Shown here: positions 1 through 10,745 of the stretch, piece by piece
How the letters are laid out: each line of letters starts with the position of its first letter
Numbering within the stretch: position 1 is the first letter of the stretch
Source of the DNA: Brachionus plicatilis
Taxonomy: Eukaryota; Rotifera; Eurotatoria; Ploima; Brachionidae
Assembly (NCBI GenBank): GCA_010279815.1
Contig: QEOQ01000559.1
Location: 28,636 to 92,635, forward strand
DNA length: 64,000 nt
Direction of reading: 5' to 3'
Program-made: the position numbers and the translations under genes
Notes under the pieces: generated by a model
Told to the model about the DNA's origin: nothing
Seen by the model: only the letters and a program-made list of their open reading frames with translations
Database searches by the model: none

Positions 1-2690
1 AATATTTATTTATGAAGCAAAAAATCTAAATCATTCGTAAATCAGATCACGAAACATGCTTACGCATGGCTCATTTATAACCTAATTTTAAACCAAAAAA
101 ATTAAAACATATTTTTTACTTATTTTAATAATTTTATATTTTTATTAAAAGATAAAAAAAATAAATTACGTTGATAATTGCATTTTTCTTTTTGTGTCCT
201 GACGTTCTCTTGTTTTCTTGAGATATTCAGCACTTCATTTTTGTCCAGCTGCTTTTCGTTAGAACCATTGGGGTTAGAATTAAAAAATTAAAATCAATGT
301 CTAAAAATGCAAACCAATGATATTAGTTTGGGTCCAAAAATGGTGATTAATTTTTTATAATTTAATTTTTCTTACCATTTTCATCTAGAACATAGACTCT
401 GAAGCATCGTTGCCATTCCAAATCTTTCCAACTTTTTTTTTTTTATTCGCTATATTGTCAAAGAGATCTCTCAAATAATTTGAATGCTAAAAAGAAAATA
501 AAATAAAAATGGAAAACTTAAAAAATTATCAATTTATAAATTAATTTTATTCACAAATTGAAAATCACAAAGTATACAGTGGATTTCTGCAATTTTTTAT
601 TTTTTTTTATTTTATTAAATTCAATTTCAGCTCTTTTTTAAGATCCCTATTTACTTTGGAATTTAAATTTGGTGAAAAGTTTTGTTTTTGTTTCCGGTAA
701 TATTTTTGAATATTTTAGATACCAATGAAATAAGAAAAGCAATTGACTTAAAAGATTTTTTTGCTGGAAATTATGATTAAGGTAGAAAAAAAATTAAATT
801 CAAAGCAAAACAAATAAAAAGAGTTGAAATTTTATTTTATCAAAACGAGAATCAACATTATTCAAATTTTATAAAGATTTCTTAATAAGGTTTTTAATTT
901 CTAAACTGGTTTATGTTTAGTTATCTTTTACCATTTTATATTTTTAATTCAACCGGAAATTTAAATTTTTTGAATCAATTATCAAGATACAAATTCTTAT
1001 TTACAGTGGTGATTTTATAACAGTATTTTACGAAATATTGTGTAAATTACCTTAAATTAACCAAATTTGACCACATTTACGTAAATTAACGTAAAATCCG
1101 AAAAGTGAAAAGAGGTATTTTACGATAATTTTGGTAAAATGTGGTAAAATTCAAAACCACCAAAAATTTTTGAAAAAATATCTTATTTTTCAAAAATTCG
1201 AAAATTAAGTTTTTTTTTATAACTTTTTTAAAAATAACCATTTTTAAAACAAAAAATAACGTTTTAAACTTTCTTAAATTTTCAATTTTTTTTGGAAATT
1301 TAAGAAAGTTTAGTTTAGTTAAATCAGGAATGATCATTTTCAAGTATTGATAGGTTCTAATAAATAAGAGGAAATGATAAGCTAGCAATTATATTATCAC
1401 ACGCATTTTTTAATTTAAATTTCGTTTTATAATTTTTACATCAATTTAAAACTGCCAAAGATAAAAAATATGAGGCAAAGTAAGTTTTTGATCAAATTTC
1501 ATTTTTCTAATTTGATCAGAAAATTTTTAAATGCGTAATAATGTTTCATCGTAGATTTTTACATTTTTATAACATTTCAAAGCTTTATTTTTATTTTTAA
1601 AAAGGTTTGTAATTTGTAAAAAATGCATTGAAATTTAATTGCATATTTAAAATGTTTTGATTAAATTAGAAAAATAATATAAGATCTAAATTTTACTTTG
1701 CCAAATGTGGACTCTTGTCTTAAATGGCGATTTAGTGTTTTTTAACTAAACTTACTAAAAAAAATATTTTTACAAAATTTTACATAACTGATATTATTCT
1801 CATTAATTTTTTTAATGTTTGAGAGGAGAAGAATGTTTTGTACAATTAAATTTTTTTGTTTGAATTAGAACAATATTTGGATGATTTAGAATATTATGGT
1901 ATGAATTTTGATTAAAAATTTGAGTTCTGAAATCTTGTTTGCTTGTTTTAATTCTATGTTTTTTACAATTCGGTTCATAAAGTGACAAAGGATAAGCAAA
2001 AAATTTTTTAAAAAGTTTATTAAAAATTATTTTTTTTTAAATTTAATTTAATATTGGAAAAACTAGCATCAAACTTGATTTAAAAAAAATCCACATTTTT
2101 AAATTAAATAAGTAATTTTATGAAAAGTAAGTCATTTTTATATTCATCTAGTAAAATTGGTGAAAATCAGTAATTTTACTTAATGAATTAGTTAACACAC
2201 GCCGTCTTAAATTAGTTAAATTTTAATAATTGGAGAATTATATTTAATATTTGGGGAAAAAAATTTTGGTTTTGTGAATTTCAAATGTAAATCGGACAAA
2301 AATTCTTCAATTTTAAAAAAATTAAAATTAAATTTGATAAAAAATAATAGAAAAAATACCGCAACATGGTTTATTGCACCTTTTTTATCCAAAATAGAAT
2401 TTTCCTTTTCTTTTTAAAAAAAATCAAAAATCTTTATAAATCTTATTTATTCTTTATTTTCTGTCTTTTTATACATAAGTAAAATTTTTTTTGGTAAAAA
2501 AGGTGCAACAAAGTATGCTGCACTAAGTTGCAGTATTATTTTTATAAATTTTTATCAACTTTAATTTTAATTTATTAAAAAATGAAGAATTTTTGTTCAA
2601 TTTGCATTTGAAATTCACAATACCAAAAAAATTGTATTATTTTATTCTAATTTTAATCGTCCTTTAAATTTTATTTTTTATAATACAATT
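1..2690. other. AT-rich stretch without a recognisable gene
   Basis: No ORF here looks coding on either strand; the longest reading frames are runs of F, K, N and I codons typical of AT-rich noise. Positions about 1018-1160 hold short ACGTAAA/TTTACG-type words, a weak repeat that recurs near 16860, 20300, 24430, 37850, 43000 and 49650. Confidence 0.6.
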
Positions 2691-2699
2691 TCGGGTACT

Positions 2700-3853
2700 T
2701 ACAGTAACCATTGTTTCCAATCTAAGCTTATGATGAATCAACACTGGCTTATCAATATTAGGCCATCTAGATTTAGAAAGCATTGACAAAAATCTATTAG
2801 TAATAGCCGAAAATTTTTTGCTAGCTCATTGCTTTTCTCTCATTCTTTAGCTCTAGAATGCTGGTCTCAACTTCTTTTGACCAAACATAGTTCAGCCCCC
2901 TTCCTCAATGGTTCTCATTTTGCTCTCAAGTTCTTGTTCTTTCTTGGCCGATTTGCATATTTCCTCTATTTCATGCGAGTGCAAGTCGAGTCCAATGTCA
3001 ATCAGATCGTTTAGCTTGAACACAGCGGCCTCCAGTCTAAAAGCACTTTTGGTCACTTGCATTACTTGGAGCTAGTGGCGATTTCGGATCTATTTTTCAT
3101 TTAGCAAAATAAGTATGGGCAAAACATCTATGTATTTTTTGAGAGCTTTTTTCAGGTCGAAATAAGCCTCCCAATTTTCTTTTAATTTTTCTGGCAAAGC
3201 TAAAAATTCCTCCCAATAGGTCTTGATATTGCTGAATGCTTTGTTGAGGTCCACATCGCTCCAAAGAGTGCTGCGGAATTGTTTGTCAAAGCTGAGAAAA
3301 ACCTGGTACACTTTGTACATTTGATTGAGAAGATTTAGCTCTTCGCCAGTCTTGTCCAGCTCTGGAAACGGCTTGCACTGAAGTCCGAAAAGAATGCTTA
3401 TGGAGTCGAGTGTTTTGCGTCTGGCGTCAAATGTGTCGCACTGTTTTTGGAATTCGTGAAGTCTTCTCAGGGCTTCGTAAGTCTCGATGCCGACAACTGA
3501 GGGCCAAGTTGCGTCAAATGTATTTCTGAATCTGATCACTTCGACCACAAAGGTCTTCACTTGTTTGTCTAGCTCTTGTTCTAGAGTGTTTCTTTTGTCC
3601 TGGAGCAATGTGGAGCGCACTATTTCTGCATTTTTCATCAACTGGGACCAATTGTCTCTCAGACTTGACACTTGTTCAATTTCTTGTCTGGTCAGAATGA
3701 GCTCGTAGCGCTGTAGATCAGCGTTCTGCGTTCATCAGCGTTCATATTCTCAATTGGCAAGTAGATTTTGTCTATTTTGTTTTCCATGTCGGACAGTTCT
3801 TCCAAAAGTCGCAGGGCGTCATTTAGTTGTTCCAGAGTTTGAACATTTACCAT
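2700..3853 (-). pseudogene. Axonemal dynein heavy chain fragment (DNAH5/8-like linker region), decayed
   Basis: Axonemal dynein heavy chains are ciliary motors; this piece corresponds to the N-terminal linker (DHC_N2) part. Reading on the minus strand from 3853, the frame gives VNVQTLEQLNDALRLLEE and IYLPIE, shifts frame near 3717-3742, then continues RYELILTRQE and SLRDNWSQLMK, and later FPELDKTGEELNLLNQMY, LPEKLKENWEAYFDLKK and VFKLNDLIDIGLDLHSHEIE. These follow the order of the family linker. The lesions are visible: an extra 17 bp flanked by the 9-bp direct repeat ATCAGCGTT (3717-3725 and 3734-3742), a stop just after LLNEK at 3090, another stop near 2890, and further frame changes. The last open piece (about 2715-2825, containing PNIDKPVL) ends at a GTAAGT donor-like site. 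No motor domain lies in the window, so this is a truncated relic, not a working gene. The parent gene is not in the window. Confidence 0.8.
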
Positions 3854-3929
3854 GAGACGCTTTTACACATTTTCCCTATAAACAATACATTCTTGTATTA
3901 TAATACAAAATAAGCTCAGTTTGCCAGTC

Positions 3930-4654
3930 AGATCATAGCCCAGTCCAAGTCATAAATGTCATTTTTGAACCAGACCAAAGAAATCAGCTCGACTCAAAGG
4001 AAGCAACCATTTTGACCTTAATCGAGAAAATAAGTCAAATGTATCTTTTTGATCATGAGCTGGCCTTCAGCACTACCTGGAACCCTAAGTATTTTTTGAC
4101 TGAAATCGGCACTTCCATTGACAACATTGGTCAACGAATTAGCACTCATTTTGCCATGATAGAGGAAAAAATTGGGGAAATCGGAAGCGTTTTGATAGCA
4201 TCTCTGAAAACCTCTGCAAATTTTGAAGAAAAAATCAAAAATTACCCTAAACGAAATGCTCAATTCGGAGCCTAAACTTACTTTTTTGAAGAATTTCTAC
4301 TCAGAAAAGTTGTATAATGACATGCATAATTCGATCCTTAAATCCTTGCAATTCTTGGCACAAGCTTGTGGTTAGGAATCGACAAATAATTTGGTGAATA
4401 TTAATCCAGATGGTGCTGATGCACTCTATTACTTGCGGCTTAAGTCAGGCGACGACTTGACACGGAACAATAATTCACAAAAAAGACCACTTTTGTCAGC
4501 TCGGTTCTCAGAGACACTGACTGGTCCGACAGCCATAAACTGGAAAAAGCATTTCTCAAGTAAGTTAGAAAATATGCTAAATTTTACTTCTGAAAAAGAT
4601 GCAAAGTTTATTTTAGAAAAAATTGAACCAGAAGTTAAATTTGATTTGAATTAG
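3930..4654 (+). pseudogene. Broken protein-coding fragment, family not recognised
   Basis: An open frame runs from about 3930 to 4275, with SDHSPVQVINVIFEPDQ, then KISQMYLFDHELAFSTTWNP and EKIGEIGSVLIASL. Near 4268 the reading shifts by one frame and continues as LTFLKNFYSEKLYNDMHNS, meets one stop at about 4375, and goes on through VNINPDGADALYYLRL and SARFSETLTGPTAINWKKHF before a possible GTAAG donor at about 4560. Base composition is visibly richer in G and C than the surroundings, which supports former coding. It is transcribed away from the dynein relic, which starts about 80 bp upstream on the other strand. I do not recognise the family. One frameshift plus one stop suggest a pseudogene, though sequence error is possible. 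Confidence 0.5.
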
Positions 4655-4949
4655 ATAAATATTATTAATTATTTTTTTAATTTTAAAACAAATAATTTGA
4701 ATGCTGAATTTTTGTGGATTTTATTGAATAACATTTTTACTTTATTTATCTACATTTTGGTAATTTTAAGTTGTTTTTGTATTATATTTCGAAATTTGAG
4801 CTTATTTTTTAATTTTTTGAATTTTGAATAGTTATTTAAAAAGATCTATTTCATTTTGCAAAAATATCTGGATTTGATTTAATTTTTGTCTTTATAATTT
4901 TAATTTTTTTTTTAAATGACACCTGAACGACTAATTAAAAAAAAAAAAA

Positions 4950-5095
4950 AAATTTAATTTAAATTTTTAATTAAGCAAATTTGCTTAATTTTTGAGCAAA
5001 AAAAATTAAGAAAAAAACTTATTCCTCTAAATAGTTATTCAAGTTTAGCTGAATTGAAACGATCGAATTGAAACGAACTTCACAACCCCAACTAA
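4950..5095. repeat. Repeat end shared with about 43286-43400 (inverted)
   Basis: The stretch at 5040-5090, with TGAATTGAAA, ATCGAATT and AACGAACTTCACAACCCC, is the near-exact reverse complement of 43286-43335, which begins GGGGTTGTGAAGTTCG. Both copies lie beside poly-A/T and TTGCTTAAT words. It looks like the terminal part of a dispersed element; the other end was not found. Confidence 0.5.
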
Positions 5096-5214
5096 TAGTA
5101 ACTGTGCTCAGCAAGTAAACGCGCCAAGAGTTTTGAGTTTTTTTAATTCAAAAATTAGTCCTGCTTTGAGTTTAAAACAACAATAAAGTATCACACAAAA
5201 TAAATTTAGGAATT

Positions 5215-6715
5215 TTCAATGGTGCAGATGAAGCGGGAACAATTTTTCAAGTCACTTTGTACCCAAATTCACAATATTCTTGTGTTGGAGAAAAAAATTG
5301 AAGCCTTATTCTAGCAGTTTTTAAAGCTAATGGGAAAAATATTGAAAGTGATTATAAACAACCTAATTTAGGACAATTGGTTAGAAAAAAAAAAAGCTAT
5401 CAGGTAAAAAATTTCAAGACGAAAAAAAAAGTAAGGTTTTAAATACTACAGATAAAGATAATTCTAAAGTTCAATCATTTTTAAAATTAATTTTAATAGA
5501 AAATTTTTAATGCTAATATAGAAAAGATACCGTAAATTCTCGAAACTTAGTACATGTAACTAAATCGGATTTTTTAAGTTGTTACATGTAACAAGTACCA
5601 TCTCGCCCATGTTATAACTTACTCTCATTTAGTTACTTGTAACTAAACCCAAAAATCTAAAATAAACACTGTGTTTAAATCGAATATTCAATTTTTATTA
5701 CATGGTCTAAAACTAGAGGTTTGACTTTTGGTACGTCTCTTAAAATTAAAAAAAAAATTCTATTTTGAAAAATATTTTTCTTTATTTTAATTATTGGTAC
5801 GTCTCTTAAAATTAAAAAAAAAAAGATTTTTGTCGATTTTAAATTGATTTAAAATTAAAAAACTAGTGTTTGGTACTGTACTAAAAATTAGAATGTAACG
5901 ATAGTTTTACAATTCTGTACTAAAAATTAGAAAAAAAAGAATTTAGAGAAGAAAAGGTTCGGCTCAAAATAGTTAAGAGTTGTTTTTTATGATTTGTTTC
6001 AGCGGGCCTAAAAAAATTGTAAAACTATCGTTACATTCTAATTTTTAGTACAGTACCAAACACTAGTTTTTTAATTTTAAATCAATTTAAAATCGACAAA
6101 AATCTTTTTTTTTTTAATTTTAAGAGACGTACCAATAATTAAAATAAAGAAAAATATTTTTCAAAATAGAATTTTTTTTTTAATTTTAAGAGACGTACCA
6201 AAAGTCAAACCTCTAGTTTTAGACCATGTAATAAAAATTGAATATTCGATTTAAACACAGTGTTTATTTTAGATTTTTGGGTTTAGTTACAAGTAACTAA
6301 ATGAGAGTAAGTTATAACATGGGCGAGATGGTACTTGTTACATGTAACAACTTAAAAAATCCGATTTAGTTACATGTACTAAGTTTCGAGAATTTACGGT
6401 AATTACAAAAGTATTACTTGTTAAGGAGGAAATGTTAAAAATAAAACAAGAAGAGATCGATGATTCAGTTTGTGATTATGATATTGATGATTTAAAGTTT
6501 TTTTAGCAGCGATGCATGGGAATGTTTCTCACTAACTAATGATGAAGAACGAAAGTCATGTATATGTCCAGTATTTTCAATTGTTTTATCCAAAACTCCA
6601 TCAATTGGCTTTGATGGATGCTTTAAATGGTTTCATATTTCTTATTCAAAATTTGATGATAATAAACTTAAAAATAAATATTGGTTTTGCTTAAATTGTT
6701 GCGCTGATTGACTCA
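5215..6715 (+). pseudogene. MULE-type transposase C-terminus (SWIM then PHD-like finger), split by a foldback element
   Basis: MULE transposases cut and paste DNA; many animal copies end in a SWIM zinc finger and further fingers. At 5218-5400 the frame reads FQVTLYPNSQYSCVGEKN, a stop, then LILAVFKANGKNIE, which resembles a SWIM motif with one cysteine altered. After the 5530-6399 foldback insertion, 6430-6715 reads KIKQEEIDDSVCDYDIDDL, then CICPVFS, GFDGCFKWFHISY and YWFCLNCC. The C-x-C, WFH and WFC-x2-C spacing resembles a PHD finger closing the protein. There is a stop in the SWIM part and a frame change at about 6507. It is dead, and the foldback sits between the two finger regions. Calling it transposon-derived rather than host is inference from the motif order. 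Confidence 0.5.
5530..6399. mobile_element. Foldback/TIR element A, 870 bp
   Basis: Two arms of 385 bp each (5530-5914 and 6015-6399) are reverse complements of one another, essentially perfect by eye, around a 100-bp loop. The ends are CCGTAAATTCTCGAAAC and its complement, flanked by TA on both sides (5528-5529 and 6400-6401), the target duplication used by Tc1/mariner-like elements. There is no coding capacity. An internal word CTCGCCCATGTTA is shared with element B (20978-21485) and a relic near 36116. Confidence 0.85.
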
Positions 6716-6834
6716 ATTCAAAAAAAAAAACTCAATCTAAATATTTTTTTTTATACATTAAATTTGATCAATTTCATTATAGAATTGTTTTAATTTTTTT
6801 CGTAATTTGAAAATTTAAAAATTTAATAAATTAT

Positions 6835-7350
6835 TGAAAGTTACGGTATTTTAGTTCTTGTTCCAAGATTTCTTATATGGAACCTGGTCAGAAAGGCCGA
6901 AAAATAGTATTGATGATTTTGTATTAGTTCAAAGAATGCTAATTCAAAGATTTTTGACGAAAGAGTTGAAAGCTTAAATAAAAAAACTTGAACAACTGAG
7001 TTTAGAAAAGTTATATTTGTTGATGTATCTTTTGACATCGTTACTAAGCTTTTTATTCAAGTTTACTCTGTTCATACACTAATTAATGGAAGATGTTTTC
7101 CAATGGCATACGCATTGATGAGTAGGAAAAAAAGAAGAGATGTACATTGAATTTCAAGATAAGTTCAGAACTAAGCTATCCATTGATCCAGATTCAATAA
7201 CAAGTGAATTTGTAAAGGTTTTTTTTAAATGCCGTTACCAAAGTCGTCGCTGATGTCACATTATTTGGGTGCTTCTTTAACTTCAAACAGGCTATGTGGA
7301 GGAAAATCTTCGAGCTTGGGTTGAGAAAAAGTTATGATAAAGACCAGATC
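6835..7350 (+). pseudogene. MULE transposase core fragment
   Basis: Read in shifting plus-strand frames: VIFVDVSFDIVTKLFIQVY, then HTLINGRCFPMAYALMSRKK, a GCFFNFKQAMW-like stretch and ELGLRKSYDKDQIF. The order of acidic strand, HTL..GRCFP-AYALM, later GCFF-F-QA-WR and LGL matches the catalytic core of MULE/FLYWCH-associated transposases. Several frameshifts are needed. It may be a second copy next to the C-terminal fragment at 5215-6715, since the order on the chromosome is wrong for a single element. Confidence 0.55.
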
Positions 7351-7557
7351 TTTCGTTTTTTAGTTAACCCTTTCGTTTTGTGACATTGATACAACTGATG
7401 TTGAAAATGATGTTGAAAAAAAGTAAAGTAAAAGAAATCTTTTCGGCATAGATATATATTAAAGAATAGTCTTGAAACAACATAATTAAAATATAATATT
7501 TTAAATCAAAATTATTATTTATTACATCATTCTCTTGATCCTTTTTAATCCACATCT
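7351..7557. other. Short spacer, no gene seen
   Basis: AT-rich spacer. It repeats the phrase CATCATTCTCTTGATCCTT, which recurs at about 7695, suggesting duplicated LINE-associated debris. Confidence 0.4.
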
Positions 7558-8790
7558 GTTTAGGTGGAACAATATTTCAGAAAAAAAATATACACAAACT
7601 GACATAGGGATCTCCAGATTAGAAAGCTTTAAACCAAATTGATCATATAATGATCAAAAAGAGATGGAATAGAATGATGTTAAAAGTGTTCCAACATCAT
7701 TCTCTTGATCCTTGTTTGATTATCTATCAGATGATATATAAAACTTATTAAAATAATATCATTAACTAGGAGGACATTGAGATTATTTAAGTGGAGTAAA
7801 GGTTATTCCGTTTATTTCCGGTATAAACAAAGCAGATATATTATACAAAGTGTTTTGTAATCATGAAGGTCTAATGTATATATGTATAAAATTTCAAAAA
7901 TTTTCGATGAACCAATCACCAGATTTTATCGAAAACAAACTCTCGCCAACCTTAATTGAACACCTGTTCGAAAGTTAAAATGGGAAATTGTCGTTTGAAA
8001 AGTATCATCTACACCAAAGGTTCTTTTGAAAACGCGTAGGGTTAACTACCCGACCGCCTTAGTATAAAAGATATTTAAAATGAAAGAAAATCAGAAAAAA
8101 TATCAAAGGACTATTGGTAGCATCTCAATGGCCGAAACAACGTCAGTCATGACGCTTGAAGCTACTGTGAGGTTGCAAGCAGAAAAGTAGTTCATTACTG
8201 CGAAACACAAATGTAGAGTGGTAACCAGGAATATCAGAACCTAGCAGAAACCTTAAGATGCGCTCAAGCATTACTGGTTCTGGATAAAAATCTATTTTCT
8301 ACGAACAGCTACAAGCAACTATAGATAAAGTGCCTCGACATGACCTCATGATAGTCATGGGTGACATTAATTCGAAATTTTGAAGTGATAAGTATGGGTT
8401 TGAAAAATGCATGGGAACCCATGATTGCGGAGAAAGAAATAACAATTTTGAAAGACCAATAGCCTCTGTTTAGGTGGAACAATGTTTCAGAACCAAATTA
8501 TACACAAACTGACATAGCGATCTCCAGATTATAAAACTTTAAACCAAATTGATCATATAATGATCAAAAAGAGATGGATGTCTTTCTTAAATGACACAAA
8601 AGTCTTAAGAGCAGCCGACATATATAGTGATCACTATATGGTAGGAGCGTGTATTAAGCTGAAACTGAGTAAAGCCTTTATGAGAAATGATGCAAAGAAA
8701 TACGATGTAGGACGTCTAGCTGATCCCAAACGCAAAACAGAATGCAGCATAAAGCTTAGAAAGAGCCTCCAAAAATTTGAATAAACAACA
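7558..8790 (+). mobile_element. Non-LTR retrotransposon endonuclease fragments (two overlapping copies)
   Basis: The endonuclease domain of a Jockey/CR1-type LINE nicks target DNA. At about 8300-8380 the frame reads FYEQLQATIDKVPRHDLMIV followed by MGDINSKF, the family D-x-N motif region. At 8471-8784 it reads QIDHIMIKKRWMSFL, then ADIYSDHYMVGACIKLKL and KYDVGRLADPKRKTE, which corresponds to the SDH motif and the domain end. A second partial copy of 8471-8580 lies at 7558-7670 with a few substitutions. Stops and frameshifts are frequent. No RT follows in this orientation; the nearest RT (9020-9310) is on the other strand. Confidence 0.7.
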
Positions 8791-9019
8791 GTGGATTCCT
8801 ACTCGACCAGTCGAAAATAAGCAGATTCCTCACAAACCTATACATCAATCTTGTATAAAAAGTTTTTTAATTATTAGCTTTTTTTGACGTCGGGGTAATC
8901 AGATTGTCACTATATCTTAATTTGTATTTTTAAATTTCTTGAGTCATTTTTTTGAATTCTAATAAAGTAAAAAGTGCCTAAATTCTCAATTTAATTTGTT
9001 AAGCTAATGAGTCTCAAAT

Positions 9020-9310
9020 ATAGTATATTCGAATTCTTTGCTGTTACGGTCGCAGTTTAAGAATTTTCGCTTTTCAACATTCAGCTACATTGATCAATCC
9101 TTTGACCATTTACAAATTTTATTAATGTCAGGCTGCAAGCCAATATTTGAATTTACATATTTTAAAACAGCAAATATCTAAATGTCATCAGCGTTGGTTT
9201 CGCATTTATTCTCAAATATATTATATGTCTTTATTATAAATAGTGAAAAGTACGGACTTAAAACCCTTGAGGCATTCCACTAGTGACATGTGCACTCCAC
9301 TAGTGACACT
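9020..9310 (-). mobile_element. Non-LTR retrotransposon RT fragment
   Basis: On the minus strand: SGMPQGF, a frame change, VLFTIYNKDI, FENKCETNADDI, FAVLKYVNSNIGLQPDINK, CKWSKD and LNVEKRKFLNCDR. These are RT motifs B' (SG-PQG), C (the ADD core) and the downstream LQ-DI--I--W and LN--K elements of LINE reverse transcriptases. At least two frameshifts and stops show it is dead. Confidence 0.7.
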
Positions 9311-9324
9311 TGTGATTTTTATAA

Positions 9325-9462
9325 CATTAAATTTTTTTGTCTCTATAAGTAAGTTTCATTAAAATCAATTAAAAAATTGAAGCCTATTAAAGTTCAATAA
9401 AAAGGGATATTTTAAAATTTTTTTATTTGAAAATAACCTTGACATAACATGTCAAGTAATTG
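9325..9462. repeat. Dispersed repeat, copy 1 (copy 2 at 29848-29982)
   Basis: The two stretches share CCTATTAAAGTTCAATAAAA, AGGGATATTTTAAAATTTT and a CTTGACATAACATGTCAAG-type palindrome, in the same orientation with scattered differences. Copy 2 directly adjoins the Helitron helicase relic, so this may be a Helitron or LINE flank; the origin is not established. Confidence 0.6.
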
Positions 9463-10239
9463 CTTAGGAAAAAATTTATTTTTTCTCTATTATCAATAAA
9501 ATATTACATATTGTATTTTGATGAAAATTTACATGATAGAAAAAATCTGGAAAGTAGTTTCAATAACAAGATTTTTCAAATTTGGTCCGGAAACCGATTT
9601 TAGGTTACTTTATTTTCTTAAATACCAAAGTCAATCCTTTTTTTTTATAACTGACACTGCTGCTTCCTAGCTAAAGGCGAAATTAGAATTAAAATTTGTC
9701 TGCACACACATTTTTTTGACAAAATATAATCAAAATGTACCATGCTGTGTCAAATAACTTATTTGCAGTAACCTATGAAATTTTTGAAGTTAACGCAAAA
9801 TTTCCTTAATATTAATAGTTAATTTGAGTATATTTTATGTTCATTATATTTCAGAAATTTTATTTTTAGAAAAGAAAATTTAAAATAATTTTATATTTAA
9901 ACATTATTAGAATTTTAAGTGTCAAAATCATAATCAATGAACGGAAACATTATTTCTATAATTTCTTTATCATTAATTTTTAAAACTTATTTAAATATTC
10001 GCGTAAATTCATAAGTTTAGCATATTCAGTATTATTTGATAGTTAAATTATTTGAATGAGATCAAAATAATTTTTTTTGGATAGAATTATTTTTTGTGTT
10101 AGCTTGATGTTAAAAAAAAATGAAATTAAAATTTTATTATTAAATCGATAAACAACATATAATCTTGTGATCAATACCAAAAAAATAAAATGAAAAAAAA
10201 TATTAATAAATAAATAAATTAGTGAGCTAATTTTATGTG

Positions 10240-10620
10240 AACTTAGGTTTAATAATAATAATAAATAAATAGCTACAATGTGCTAGGCACATGAAATGAG
10301 GGTTTAATCTCATCATAATAGGTCAATCAAATCAATTTTGTCAATTTTGTTTTTAAAACGTTAATAGAATTTGAATTTATAATATCTTTATCCAGTTTGT
10401 TCCTTACGTTTACTAATCTATTGCTAAAGAAATTGTATCTTTGTTCACAATTCTTCACCAGTTGTTTTTCCATAACAATCTCATGAAGTCTAGGGGAAGG
10501 ATGGAGTATGTTTTCGTGTTTGTTCTTGAACACTAAGGGTACATGCCAGTTAATTTTGCCCAGTCCATTGATTAGTCGAGCGTAGGGCATTTTGCAGAGA
10601 TTTTGCACATCATTAGCAGA
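10240..10620 (-). mobile_element. LINE RT C-terminal tail and 3' end
   Basis: A 93-codon minus-strand frame (10608 to 10327) contains QLVKNCEQRYNFFSNRLVNV and RNKLDKDIINSNSINVLK, the conserved C-terminal segment of Jockey/CR1-like LINE proteins (R-FF-NRVVN-WN-L, then S-N-FK). The stop is followed by an untranslated stretch ending in (ATT)n/(TTTA)n at about 10250-10275, typical of a LINE 3' tail. The piece is 5'-truncated inside a repeat that recurs at 59960-60240. Confidence 0.7.
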
Positions 10621-10745
10621 CTTTTACAGTTGATGCAACTTTGAATGTTGCACCATTCTGCACTCACAGAATTAATTTTTAACTTTTAGAAAAAAAGTTA
10701 TTTAATTTTTTTACACTTTGTTCTGTTCTTTTGTACTGAATTTCA
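10612..10745. repeat. Repeat half-copy (see 59950-60240)
   Basis: The phrase AGCAGACTTTTACAGTTGAT and the following stretch through TTTTTTACACTTTGTTCTGT match 60092-60240 closely. At 60 kb the same sequence forms one arm of an inverted repeat; here only the right arm is left. Confidence 0.65.

Noticed and set aside
1086..1388. 100-codon minus-strand ORF rich in F, K and L
   Set aside because: Low-complexity A/T composition, no domain, no splice or promoter context.
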